From: Elusimicrobia bacterium GWD2_63_28 | Lineage (GTDB): Bacteria > Elusimicrobiota > Elusimicrobia > Elusimicrobiales > UBA9959 | Length of the DNA: 64,000 nucleotides | NCBI GenBank assembly: GCA_001799895.1 | Contig: MGUI01000026.1 | Coordinates: 1 to 64,000 of the forward strand | Direction: 5' to 3' | Shown here: piece after piece, positions 43,214 through 50,785 of the stretch | Layout of the letters: every line of letters starts with the position of its first letter | Numbering within the stretch: the stretch's first letter is position 1 | The notes under the pieces: model-generated | What the model was told of the DNA's origin: nothing | Seen by the model: the letters and a program-made list of their open reading frames with translations, nothing else | Database searches by the model: none | Position numbers and translations under genes: made by a program

Positions 43214-44107
43214 ATGAAAAACATGAACACTAAATTTATTCTGGCCGTGGCGGCGGCAGCCTGCCTCTGTCCCGGAGGCGCGTTTTGCGCGGGGGATAAA
43301 CTTGTGCCGCCGGCCCAACTGGCGCCCGAGAAGGCGCTCTACCCGGCTGACATGGTCAACGTCGAAGCCATGTGCTACCTGGACGCCATCGACGACGTGG
43401 TGATCGCCTTTCAGTCTATAGCCCTGGATGTGCACAACCTCAGCGCCTTTTCCGAAACTGTCAGGGGCGCGGGCGGCGCCTCCTGGGCGAAGCGCGTGCT
43501 GGACATAGGGACCGGCAGCGGGGTGGTGGGCTTCCTGCTGCTGGGGCACGGCGCGGGCAGCGTGGTCGGCACCGACATAGACCCGCTGGCCGTCAAGAAC
43601 GCCGGCTATAACGCGCGCCGGCTGGGCTTCCGGGAAAAGTTCGAGGCGCGCCTGGTTCCCGAAACGGATCCCGGGGCGTACTCAGTGGCCAGGGAGGGGG
43701 AGAGGTTCGACCTGATCGTTTCGGATCCCCCGCAGATGTACGTAGAGGAAGAGGCCAGGCTTTTCCCGCCCGAGAAGGACCGGCGCAATTATTTCCGGTT
43801 CGATCCCGGCGGCCGCCTGCTCTCCTCGCTTGCGGCCGGCCTGGGGGAGCGCCTCGCTCCCGGCGGCCGCGCCTGGGTCTCACTGCGCAGCCCGGCGGCC
43901 AAAAGGCTTCTCCTGGAGCTGGCCGTCAGGCATAATCTTGCGCTGCGGGTGGTTTTTTCGGGCAAGGACGGGCTGGATTACTCCGCCGTGCGTTTCCTGC
44001 CGCCGATGCCGCACAAGAACCCCGCCTTTTACGACGGAAAGCTGCGGATGCAGGCCGTGGAAGTGTTTGAGCTTACGCTTAAGCCGGAAGGTGCGCCCGC
44101 CCGCTAG
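43214..44107 (+). CDS. SAM-methyltransferase-fold protein with a signal peptide
   Basis: 297 residues. A signal peptide (KFILAVAAAACLCPGGAFCA) precedes a class I methyltransferase fold of the HemK/PrmA/RsmC type: VLDIGTGSGVVGFLLLG, VVGTDIDPLAVKNAGYNARR and FDLIVSDPPQMYVEEE. The DPP(Q) motif is of the N-methyltransferase kind. SAM is cytosolic, so an exported SAM enzyme would be odd; either it is held at the inner face by an uncleaved helix, or it binds another ligand outside. ATG at 43214 or 43223 could be the start. Its stop and that of the next gene share the palindrome CTAG. Confidence 0.75.
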   Translation: MKNMNTKFILAVAAAACLCPGGAFCAGDKLVPPAQLAPEKALYPADMVNVEAMCYLDAIDDVVIAFQSIALDVHNLSAFSETVRGAGGASWAKRVLDIGTGSGVVGFLLLGHGAGSVVGTDIDPLAVKNAGYNARRLGFREKFEARLVPETDPGAYSVAREGERFDLIVSDPPQMYVEEEARLFPPEKDRRNYFRFDPGGRLLSSLAAGLGERLAPGGRAWVSLRSPAAKRLLLELAVRHNLALRVVFSGKDGLDYSAVRFLPPMPHKNPAFYDGKLRMQAVEVFELTLKPEGAPAR

Positions 44108-45417
44108 GGGGCGGGCCGCAGCCTGTTCCCGAAATCGAAAAGTTCCAGTTCCAGCCCGTAATCCCGGGCCGGGTCTTCGCCGAAAAGGTTCTTGCGCTCC
44201 CGCGGGTCCTCCGACGTGTCGTAGAGCTCGCGCTCGCCCGTGACGCCGTCGGCGGAAAGCTTCATCCCGGCGCTCTTCTTCAGGACCCGCTTGCTGAACA
44301 GGTGCAGGTAGTCGGTTTCCGCGAAAGCGTCCAGCGCCGCGCCTTTGCCGGCGCCGAACAGGTCCGTTCCGCTCAGCCTGTCCCGCTCAGCCGGGGAAAG
44401 TTCCAGGTCCAGAAGGCCGGCCGCAGTGGGGAAGACGTCTATCAGCCGGACCTGGGCCGCGATACGCGCCGGCTCAAGCCCGGGGGCGCGCACCAGGAGG
44501 GGGACGCGGATGATCTCGTCGTAAAGGGTCATGCCATGGTCCACGCCGCCGTGGTCGAAGAGTTCCTCTCCGTGGTCGGACAGGAGTATCAGGACCGTGT
44601 CGGTAGACGCCAGCGCGTCGAAGTCCCGGAGGAAAGCTCCCAGCAGCCTGTCCGCGCCCAGCACCTTCTCATCATACACGTCGGTCCAAAGCCGCAGGTC
44701 CGCGGCGGCAGGTGCCGCCCTGCGGCCTTCCAGCTGCGCCGACCGCAGCTCTTCGTGCCTGGCCCTCAGGCCCGCGGCCCCGCGCCTGTCCTCCCGCCGC
44801 ACGAACTTGTACGGTTTTCCCGCCGGCAGCGGGTGGTAGGGGTGGGTATCGTAGCCGTGGATGAAGAGGAAGAAAGGCGCGCCCCTGTTCTTGCGCAGCC
44901 ACTCAAGGGCGGGGGGGAAAGTCTCTCCGAAACCGGCGAAATCCCGGGCCTCGGAATATACGTCGAAGCCGCGGCTGAAGCCGTAGCTCGCGCCCAGGCC
45001 GGCGCCGCCGGTAAAGGCCGCCGTCCTGTACCCGCCGCGCTTCAGCGCCTCGGCCAGCGTCAGCGTGGACGTAGAAAGCGCGGCTTGAACCAGGGGGGCG
45101 TCTCCTCCCGCCGGGGGAAGGTACTTGTTGGTCACACCGTGCTCGGAAGGGTAGAGGCCGGTGAAAACGGACATGAAGGAAGGGAGGGTCCAGCCGGCCT
45201 GGCTGACGGCGTTGGTGAACAGGACTGATTTCCCGGCCAGGGCGTCCAGGCCGGGGGTGACGTTCCTGCCGTAGCCGAGCGCGCCCAGGCGGTCGGCGCG
45301 CAGGGTATCCCAGCCGATTATGACCAGGTTCGGACCCGCGGCGCAAGCCAGGGACGTTCCCAGGGTCAGGACGGCGCCGAGGATCAGGCGCGGAATAATC
45401 GCTGTTCTGTTTTTCAT
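44104..45417 (-). CDS. Secreted sulfatase-family (alkaline phosphatase fold) hydrolase
   Basis: 437 residues with a signal peptide (about 1-27). Metal and active-site pattern of the family: GWDTLRADRLG (D37), AGWTLPSFMSVFTG with T77 at the nucleophile position, LSDHGEELFDHGGVDHG for the second metal pair, and the tail ELYDTSEDPRERKNL. The nucleophile position is Thr, not Cys or Ser in a CxPxR motif, so formylglycine-dependent sulfatase activity is unlikely; phosphatase, phosphodiesterase or phosphotransferase is more probable. It is divergent from a similar gene pair 117 bases away. Confidence 0.85.
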   Translation of the reverse strand: MKNRTAIIPRLILGAVLTLGTSLACAAGPNLVIIGWDTLRADRLGALGYGRNVTPGLDALAGKSVLFTNAVSQAGWTLPSFMSVFTGLYPSEHGVTNKYLPPAGGDAPLVQAALSTSTLTLAEALKRGGYRTAAFTGGAGLGASYGFSRGFDVYSEARDFAGFGETFPPALEWLRKNRGAPFFLFIHGYDTHPYHPLPAGKPYKFVRREDRRGAAGLRARHEELRSAQLEGRRAAPAAADLRLWTDVYDEKVLGADRLLGAFLRDFDALASTDTVLILLSDHGEELFDHGGVDHGMTLYDEIIRVPLLVRAPGLEPARIAAQVRLIDVFPTAAGLLDLELSPAERDRLSGTDLFGAGKGAALDAFAETDYLHLFSKRVLKKSAGMKLSADGVTGERELYDTSEDPRERKNLFGEDPARDYGLELELFDFGNRLRPAP

Positions 45418-45533
45418 GCGCTCGCTTGCGGGCCGCTGGCCGGTATCCCGGGGGCAAAGTGTTATAATACCGATTGTAATATAAAGCCCGCCGGGGTTCA
45501 ACCCGCAGCCGCGGCTTTGTTCGTCCTGAAGCG

Positions 45534-46943
45534 ATGAAAAACCTCTCTAAATACCGCGAAAAAAGCAGCGTGGGCCGTAGCGGCCGCGCCTTCTCCGCGC
45601 CGCGGGCCCTCCGCCGCGGCTTGCGGGGGGGCGTGCTTATGGGATCCCTGCTGCTGGCCGCCGCACTGCTGGCCGGAAGTCCGGCCGCCGCGGCCGACCG
45701 CGGGCTTAACGTGGTCCTGGTCAGCGTAAACTCCCTTCGCGCCGACCACCTTGCGGCGTACGGTTACCAGCGGGCGACGACACCGGCTATCGATCGTCTC
45801 GCCGGCGAAGGTACGGTCTTCGAGAGGGCGTTCACGCAGAGCAGCTGGACGCTGCCGGCCCTGGCCTCATTGTTCACCTCCCGCTATCCGGTCTCGCACG
45901 GCGTCTACGAGCGGGGCCAGCGCGTCCCGGCGCGCCTGCTCACGCTTGCCGAAGCCCTGAAGGCCGGGGGCTGGCGTACCGGCGCTTTTACCGGGGGGCT
46001 GGACATGGCCGGGTTGCACGGCCTGTCGCGGGGCTTCGATGTGTATGACGACGAGACCGGCGCCGCGCCGATGGGCAGCTTCAGGGACCTGGCGCCCAGG
46101 GCCCTGCGGTGGCTGGCAGACGGCGCGGGCGCCAAATCTTTCCTGTTCGTGGACGCCTACGACGTGCATCCGCCTTTCGACAAGCCCTGGCCGGGCGGAA
46201 AGCAGCCCGAGTACGACGGCCCGCTTAAGGGGCTTCGCCTGGATTACGCCCTGCTGAAAAGCTATCCCTGGGGCGGCGCGCGGCCCGCGGACCTGGACTA
46301 TGTGCGGGCCGCTTACGACGCCGGCGTCAGTTGGGCCGACGGCGCCATAGGCGAGCTGCTCAAAGGCCTCGACGGGCTCGGCTTATCTTCGTCCACCGTC
46401 GTCATCCTGACCTCCGAACACGGCGAGGAGCTCGGCGAGAGAGGCTCGTTCGACCGGTACGGCAGGGCCTCGCTCCATGACGAAGTGGTGCGGGTCCCTC
46501 TGATCATCAGGCACCCGGCCTGGCCCCCGGGCCGGCGCGCGGACGCGCAGGCGCGGCTAATCGATATTATGCCGACGGTGCTCGACCTGCTGGGGCTTCC
46601 CCCTTACTCCGGCGCCCAGGGCGCCAGCCTGGTCAAGCCGCTTCCGGCCGGGTCTCCGGGGCCGGATGTCTACGCCGAGAGCGGGGCGGACAAATGCATT
46701 CTGCGCACCCCGGACTGGAAACTGGTCAGGACCGGCGCGCGCTACCAGCTTTTTGACCTGGCCGCGGACCCGGGCGAAATTTCCGACGCGGCCCCGGCCC
46801 AGCCCGGGCGGGCCTACGGCCTGGCGCAGCGGCTGGTGAAGTGGCGCCGCGAGGCTGCGCGGGGCGGAGAGCAGGCGGTCCCGCGGGTGGAGCTGACTCC
46901 CGAGATGCGGCGCAAGCTGGCGGAAGCGGGGTATTGGCAATGA
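45534..46943 (+). CDS. Secreted sulfatase-family protein, probable pseudoenzyme
   Basis: 469 residues. Same fold as its neighbours, but the metal ligands are altered: VSVNSLRADHL has Asn66 where the family has Asp, TSEHGEELGERGSFDRYG has Glu for Asp in DHGE and Arg-Tyr for the later His-Gly. The nucleophile Thr106 in SSWTLPALASL remains. The basic N-terminal 35 residues before MGSLLLAAALLAG may be untranslated if the ATG at 45639 is the start. The stop overlaps the next sulfatase gene (ATGA), so it is coexpressed and may be a regulatory or structural partner. Confidence 0.78.
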   Translation: MKNLSKYREKSSVGRSGRAFSAPRALRRGLRGGVLMGSLLLAAALLAGSPAAAADRGLNVVLVSVNSLRADHLAAYGYQRATTPAIDRLAGEGTVFERAFTQSSWTLPALASLFTSRYPVSHGVYERGQRVPARLLTLAEALKAGGWRTGAFTGGLDMAGLHGLSRGFDVYDDETGAAPMGSFRDLAPRALRWLADGAGAKSFLFVDAYDVHPPFDKPWPGGKQPEYDGPLKGLRLDYALLKSYPWGGARPADLDYVRAAYDAGVSWADGAIGELLKGLDGLGLSSSTVVILTSEHGEELGERGSFDRYGRASLHDEVVRVPLIIRHPAWPPGRRADAQARLIDIMPTVLDLLGLPPYSGAQGASLVKPLPAGSPGPDVYAESGADKCILRTPDWKLVRTGARYQLFDLAADPGEISDAAPAQPGRAYGLAQRLVKWRREAARGGEQAVPRVELTPEMRRKLAEAGYWQ

Positions 46944-48352
46944 AAGCAGCGCTGTGCCTGCCGCTCCTGGCCGCCCTGCTGGCCGCCCCGCTGCCCGGCC
47001 GCGGCGCTCCGGCTGGGCCCGGCCCGTCCCGTCCCAACTTTGTGGTTATAGTTATCGACGCCCTGCGCCCAGACCATATGTCGCTCTACGGCAGCCGGCG
47101 CCGCACGACGCCCCGGATCGACGCTTTTTCCCGCGGCGCCTCGGTCTTCACGCAGGCCATATCGCAAGCGCCGACCACCCTGCTCAGCTTCGCCTCTCTG
47201 TTCACCTCCATGGAGGTTTCCGCCCACGGAGTGAGCAACCGGGAGCGGGCGCTGGGGGATTCGGCCCTGACGCTGGCGGAAATACTGCGCCTGTACAACT
47301 ATAAGACCGGGGCCTTCCTGGGCGGCCACAGCCTCCATCCCGTCTTCAGGCTGGACCGCGGCTTCGACGAGTATTACCACGTGGACCGCACCAGTTCGTC
47401 GTTCAGCGACACCCTGCCGCCGGCCCTCGCCTGGGCGGAGGAAAGGCAGGCCCTGGGCGAGCCTTTCCTGCTGCTGGTGCACGGCAACGACCTGCACACG
47501 CCTTACGTTTTCCCGCCGCAGTCCCTGTATGACAAAGGCTTCAAGGTCAGCCCGGGGCTGGCGGAACTCAGCGAGTCGCATAGCCGGGTCTTCGGCGCCT
47601 ACAGGCGCCGGCTGATCCTCGGGCCGGGAAAAGGCCCGCTGGAGCTTACCGGGGACGACGTCAACCACCTGCTGGCCCGCTACGACGAGGGCGTCCGCTA
47701 CGCGGACGGCCTGGTGGGTGCTTTCCTCGAGGATCTCCGCGGCAAGGGGATCCTGGACGGCTCGGTGGTCGTCATCACGGCCGACCACGGCGAGGGACTG
47801 TTCGACCACGACTATTTCTTCCACGACTTCAGCCTCTATGACGAGGTGCTGCGCGTGCCGCTGCTGATCCGCGTTCCCGGCGGGCGGGGCTCGAAGATAG
47901 GCGCGCAGGTGCGGCTGATGGACCTGCTGCCGACCCTGCTGGATTTCGCGGGCATCCCGGCTCCGGAGCAGGCGCAGGGGCGCAGCCTGAAGCCGCTGAC
48001 CGAGGGGCGCGGCGGCGGGGAGGTCTATTCCCTGAGCGAAGGGCCCTTCGGCGGCAAGGCGCTGCGGACCGGGAGGTGGAAACTCCTGGTCAACCGCGGT
48101 AAGACGGAACTGTTCGATTTGCGAAGCGATCCGCGCGAGCTGCGCGACCTGGCGGCCAGGGAGCCGGCGATCGTAGAGGAGCTGCGGCGGGAACTGGAAG
48201 CGCGCCTGTCGGCCAACGGCGCCGGCCTGCCCGCCCGGCCCCTGCCGTACGGCGCGGGCTTCCCTCCGGGAACCGCCGAGGAGGGCGCGTGGTACGCGGA
48301 ACTTTTCCGCATGCTGCTCGACCCGGAACCGCCGCCGCCGGCCTCCCGGTAA
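46940..48352 (+). CDS. Secreted sulfatase-family (alkaline phosphatase fold) hydrolase
   Basis: 470 residues with a signal peptide (about 1-22). The metal ligands are intact: VIDALRPDHMSLYG (D40), ITADHGEGLFDHDYFFHD. The nucleophile region is QAPTTLLSFASLFTS, with Thr80 but no proline. The start overlaps the previous stop. The C-terminal ELFDLRSDPRELRDL is the usual family end. As for its neighbours, no Cys/Ser formylglycine motif is present, so arylsulfatase activity should not be assumed. Confidence 0.83.
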   Translation: MKAALCLPLLAALLAAPLPGRGAPAGPGPSRPNFVVIVIDALRPDHMSLYGSRRRTTPRIDAFSRGASVFTQAISQAPTTLLSFASLFTSMEVSAHGVSNRERALGDSALTLAEILRLYNYKTGAFLGGHSLHPVFRLDRGFDEYYHVDRTSSSFSDTLPPALAWAEERQALGEPFLLLVHGNDLHTPYVFPPQSLYDKGFKVSPGLAELSESHSRVFGAYRRRLILGPGKGPLELTGDDVNHLLARYDEGVRYADGLVGAFLEDLRGKGILDGSVVVITADHGEGLFDHDYFFHDFSLYDEVLRVPLLIRVPGGRGSKIGAQVRLMDLLPTLLDFAGIPAPEQAQGRSLKPLTEGRGGGEVYSLSEGPFGGKALRTGRWKLLVNRGKTELFDLRSDPRELRDLAAREPAIVEELRRELEARLSANGAGLPARPLPYGAGFPPGTAEEGAWYAELFRMLLDPEPPPPASR

Positions 48353-48356
48353 AATA

Positions 48357-48386
48357 AAAAAGCCCCGGCGATAACCGGGGCTTTTT
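48357..48386. terminator. Bidirectional intrinsic terminator
   Basis: Stem AAAAAGCCCCGG / CCGGGGCTTTTT, 12 bp, loop CGATAA. It lies between the sulfatase operon and the converging rlmN gene. Confidence 0.88.
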
Positions 48387-48400
48387 CATTTATGGCTGAA

Positions 48401-49423
48401 TTACTTGCCGGCCAGCTGGCCGCAGGCGCCGTCTATGTCTTCGCCCATGCTCTTGCGGACGGTGACCTCGAAGCCGTATTCTTCCAGCAGCCCGGCGAAG
48501 ACCTTGATCCTGTCCTTCGCCGGTGCCCGGTAGGGCCCGCCGGTGCGGTTGTAGGGGATGAGGTTTATGACGAAGTATTTCGGGGCGGCCACGGCGCGCA
48601 GCCAGGAGCTGAGCTTGGCCGCCTGCGAGCGGCTGCCGTTGAGGCCTTCGAACAGCACGTACTCCACGAAGACGCGCCGCTTGGTCATCACGATATAGTC
48701 GGTGAGCGCCTTGGCCAGCTGGCTGAGCGGGTAGGTGCGGTTGAGCGGCACCAGGTCGTTGCGCAGCAGGTCGTCCGAGGCGTGCAGGGAAAAGGCCAGG
48801 TTGCACTGCGGGAAATCCTTGGCGAAGCGCCGTATGCCCGGCACGTGGCCGGCCGTGGAGACGGAGACGTGCCGCTGGCCCAGCCCTATGCGGCCCGGGT
48901 CCGTGATGACGCGGATGGCGTCGCCCACCGAGTCGTAATTGTAGAACGGCTCGCCCATGCCCATGAAGATCACGCTGCCGATCTTGTGGTTGCGCGTTTT
49001 CTTCAGGTAGGAGGCCGCGGCCAGGAACTGGTCGGTGATCTCGTCGGGGGAGAGGTTGCGCTTCAGGCCTTTCCTGCCGGTGGCGCAGAAAGGGCAGCGC
49101 ACGGGGCAGCCGACCTGCGCGGAGATGCAGAGGCTCCACTTGTCCGGCAGCAGCTTGAGCAGGACGGTCTCTATCTTCAGCCCGTCCTTCAGCTCGAAGC
49201 AGAATTTTATGGCGTCGCCCTTCTTGGCGACCTGGATCTCGGCGGTGTCGAGGGTATGGATGCGGAATTCGCGCTTCAGCGTTTCCCTGAGCGGCGCGGG
49301 CAGGACGGCGACCTCGTCCCAGGAGGCGGCGAAGTTCTTGTAGATGGCGTCGTGCACCTGCTTCAGGCGGAAGGCGGGTACGCCGTTCTTTTCCAGGAAA
49401 ACAGAAAGCTTTTTAAAGTCCAT
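48401..49423 (-). CDS. rlmN: 23S rRNA/tRNA (adenine-C2)-methyltransferase
   Basis: 340 residues. RlmN methylates A2503 of 23S rRNA and A37 of some tRNAs by radical SAM chemistry through a methyl-cysteine. The cluster motif is GCPVRCPFCATGRKGLKRNL (C-x3-C-x2-C), followed by GMGEPFYNYDSV, VSTAGHVPGIRRFA, SLHASDDLLRNDLVPLNRTY, and the second catalytic cysteine in GEDIDGACGQL. All are diagnostic. Length is usual. It is monocistronic and convergent with the sulfatase operon. Confidence 0.97.
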   Translation of the reverse strand: MDFKKLSVFLEKNGVPAFRLKQVHDAIYKNFAASWDEVAVLPAPLRETLKREFRIHTLDTAEIQVAKKGDAIKFCFELKDGLKIETVLLKLLPDKWSLCISAQVGCPVRCPFCATGRKGLKRNLSPDEITDQFLAAASYLKKTRNHKIGSVIFMGMGEPFYNYDSVGDAIRVITDPGRIGLGQRHVSVSTAGHVPGIRRFAKDFPQCNLAFSLHASDDLLRNDLVPLNRTYPLSQLAKALTDYIVMTKRRVFVEYVLFEGLNGSRSQAAKLSSWLRAVAAPKYFVINLIPYNRTGGPYRAPAKDRIKVFAGLLEEYGFEVTVRKSMGEDIDGACGQLAGK

Positions 49424-49459
49424 AGGTATATTATCCCAAATATGGGGCCCGCAATAACA

Positions 49460-49481
49460 AAGCCCGCCGTGCGGCGGGCTT
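49460..49481 (-). terminator. Intrinsic terminator after the lipase-like gene
   Basis: 9-bp stem (AAGCCCGCC / GGCGGGCTT) with a GTGC loop; on the minus strand it is followed by TTTGTTATT. It lies 21 bases past the stop at 49502. Confidence 0.75.
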
Positions 49482-49501
49482 GCGGTCCGGGTGAGGCCGG
49501 G

Positions 49502-50698
49502 TCAGGGGCGGCACATGGGGGCCGAAGTCTCCTTGGAGCAGTCCACCAGCTGGGGCGCCAGGGCCGGCTGGAACACCGGCACGAAGATCTCCTTGCCGAT
49601 GGAATTGAGCGTGGCTTTGTAGTCGAAGAAGTAAGCCCCGTGCCAGGCCTTTATGTCGCGGATCTTGAACAGGTCTTTCTTGGCCTCTTTCCTGAGCGGC
49701 TTCTTGTGCAGGATGATGTCTATCAGCGTGGGCTCCACGTTCTCCACGTCGGAGTCGGCCTGGTGGTTGGAATCGGCGGCCGGGATATTATTGGAGTAGG
49801 CGTCGCGCAGGGCCCAGAAGTTGCGCCAGGTAGCTACCACGGCCGGCTTGCTGACGCGCTTCTCGAGCTTTTCCTTCTTGACCTCGAGCTTCATGAAGAG
49901 CTTCACCACGAAATTGCCGGGCACCAGCGGGGAGCCGGCGGTTATGAATTTTTCGATGCGCAGGTCGGGGCGGGCGCGGCCGGCGCGGTGCAGGGCGGTA
50001 TGGGCCAGCACCGAGCCCCAGCTGTGAGCCAGGATGTAGACCGGGCGGCCGGTGTCCTTGTAGGCGTCGTAGACTTCGGTAATTTTAGCCTGCAGCAGGG
50101 GGAGGGTGGCCTTGGAATCGCCGGGGTCGCGCGACCAGGCGAAGGGGATGACTATCACATTGTGGTCGGCGTAGCCGGGGATCTCCTGCAGCTTGAGCTC
50201 AAGGTAATTGTCGGGCAGCTTCATCTCTTTCACGTCTTCGGCGGCGTCCTCGTCGGCCTCGGGGAAGAAATAGCGGGGGCTGAAGGCGACCACGCCGTTG
50301 ACGATATCGTCCTCGCTGATCTCCTTGTTGCGGGTGAAGAACTGTATGACGCGCAGGAAATTGCGCAGCTCCAGTGAGCCCCAGCCGATCTCGCCGAATT
50401 TAAGGCCGGGGACGGTGATGATCACGGGGTCCAGGCCGTTCTTGGGCATTATGGACTCCACGAAAGCGGGCAGCGGGGCCGGGGCTTTGGTTTCGGCAAC
50501 CGGTTCGGTTTCCTCTAAATCCAGGTCAGCCCAGGGCAGTTCGGGGGCGGTCAGGGACGGCTGGGGGGCGGGGGTGCCGGTTGCGGCTGAAAGTTCGCGT
50601 ATATCTTCGGCGGTCAGGCGGTTGAGTTCTTCCGCGGCCGCGGGGGTGAAGGGGGAGAGCGCCAGGACGGCAATTAAAGCGGTTTTTAGTAAATTCAT
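49502..50698 (-). CDS. Secreted alpha/beta-hydrolase (lipase-like)
   Basis: 398 residues with a signal peptide (about 1-22, ending AAA-EE) and a Pro/Glu-rich segment to residue 80. The nucleophile elbow is ILAHSWGSVLAHTAL (AHSWG, a GxSxG variant with Ala first), with the oxyanion region VIITVPGLKFGEIGWG and the run HNVIVIPFAWSRDPGDSKAT, as in lipase class 3 or PGAP1-like hydrolases. The His of the triad is probably in IKAWHGAYFFD. The substrate is unknown. It has its own promoter and terminator and is divergent from the YejM-like gene. Confidence 0.78.
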   Translation of the reverse strand: MNLLKTALIAVLALSPFTPAAAEELNRLTAEDIRELSAATGTPAPQPSLTAPELPWADLDLEETEPVAETKAPAPLPAFVESIMPKNGLDPVIITVPGLKFGEIGWGSLELRNFLRVIQFFTRNKEISEDDIVNGVVAFSPRYFFPEADEDAAEDVKEMKLPDNYLELKLQEIPGYADHNVIVIPFAWSRDPGDSKATLPLLQAKITEVYDAYKDTGRPVYILAHSWGSVLAHTALHRAGRARPDLRIEKFITAGSPLVPGNFVVKLFMKLEVKKEKLEKRVSKPAVVATWRNFWALRDAYSNNIPAADSNHQADSDVENVEPTLIDIILHKKPLRKEAKKDLFKIRDIKAWHGAYFFDYKATLNSIGKEIFVPVFQPALAPQLVDCSKETSAPMCRP

Positions 50699-50730
50699 AA
50701 ATAGTAGAATTACATTGAAGACTTAAGGTT

Positions 50731-50759
50731 AATCTAGCATTGCTGTTGACAGTTGTCAA
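50731..50759 (-). promoter_or_regulatory. Promoter of the lipase-like gene within a dyad shared with the YejM-like gene
   Basis: On the minus strand, TTGACA at 50759-50754, a 17-base spacer and TAGATT at 50736-50731. On the plus strand another TTGACA (50746-50751) sits two bases away, so the two -35 boxes form the dyad TTGACA-GT-TGTCAA. A bound regulator could control both directions; the plus-strand -10 is not clear. Confidence 0.6.
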
Positions 50760-50785
50760 TAGACGGCGGTCAACGGTATTTAAAC

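Noticed and set aside
44104-48352. Arylsulfatase cluster for degrading sulfated polysaccharides
   Set aside because: No formylglycine motif in any of the three, and no glycoside hydrolases, SusC/D-like genes or sulfatase-maturing enzyme in the window.
36673-49481. Several near-identical GCCCCGG...CCGGGGC hairpins (36673, 40557, 43034, 48357, 49460), resembling a dispersed repeat family
   Set aside because: Each sits just past a stop codon, mostly with a T tract, and loops and flanks differ. Independent intrinsic terminators explain them better than a mobile repeat.
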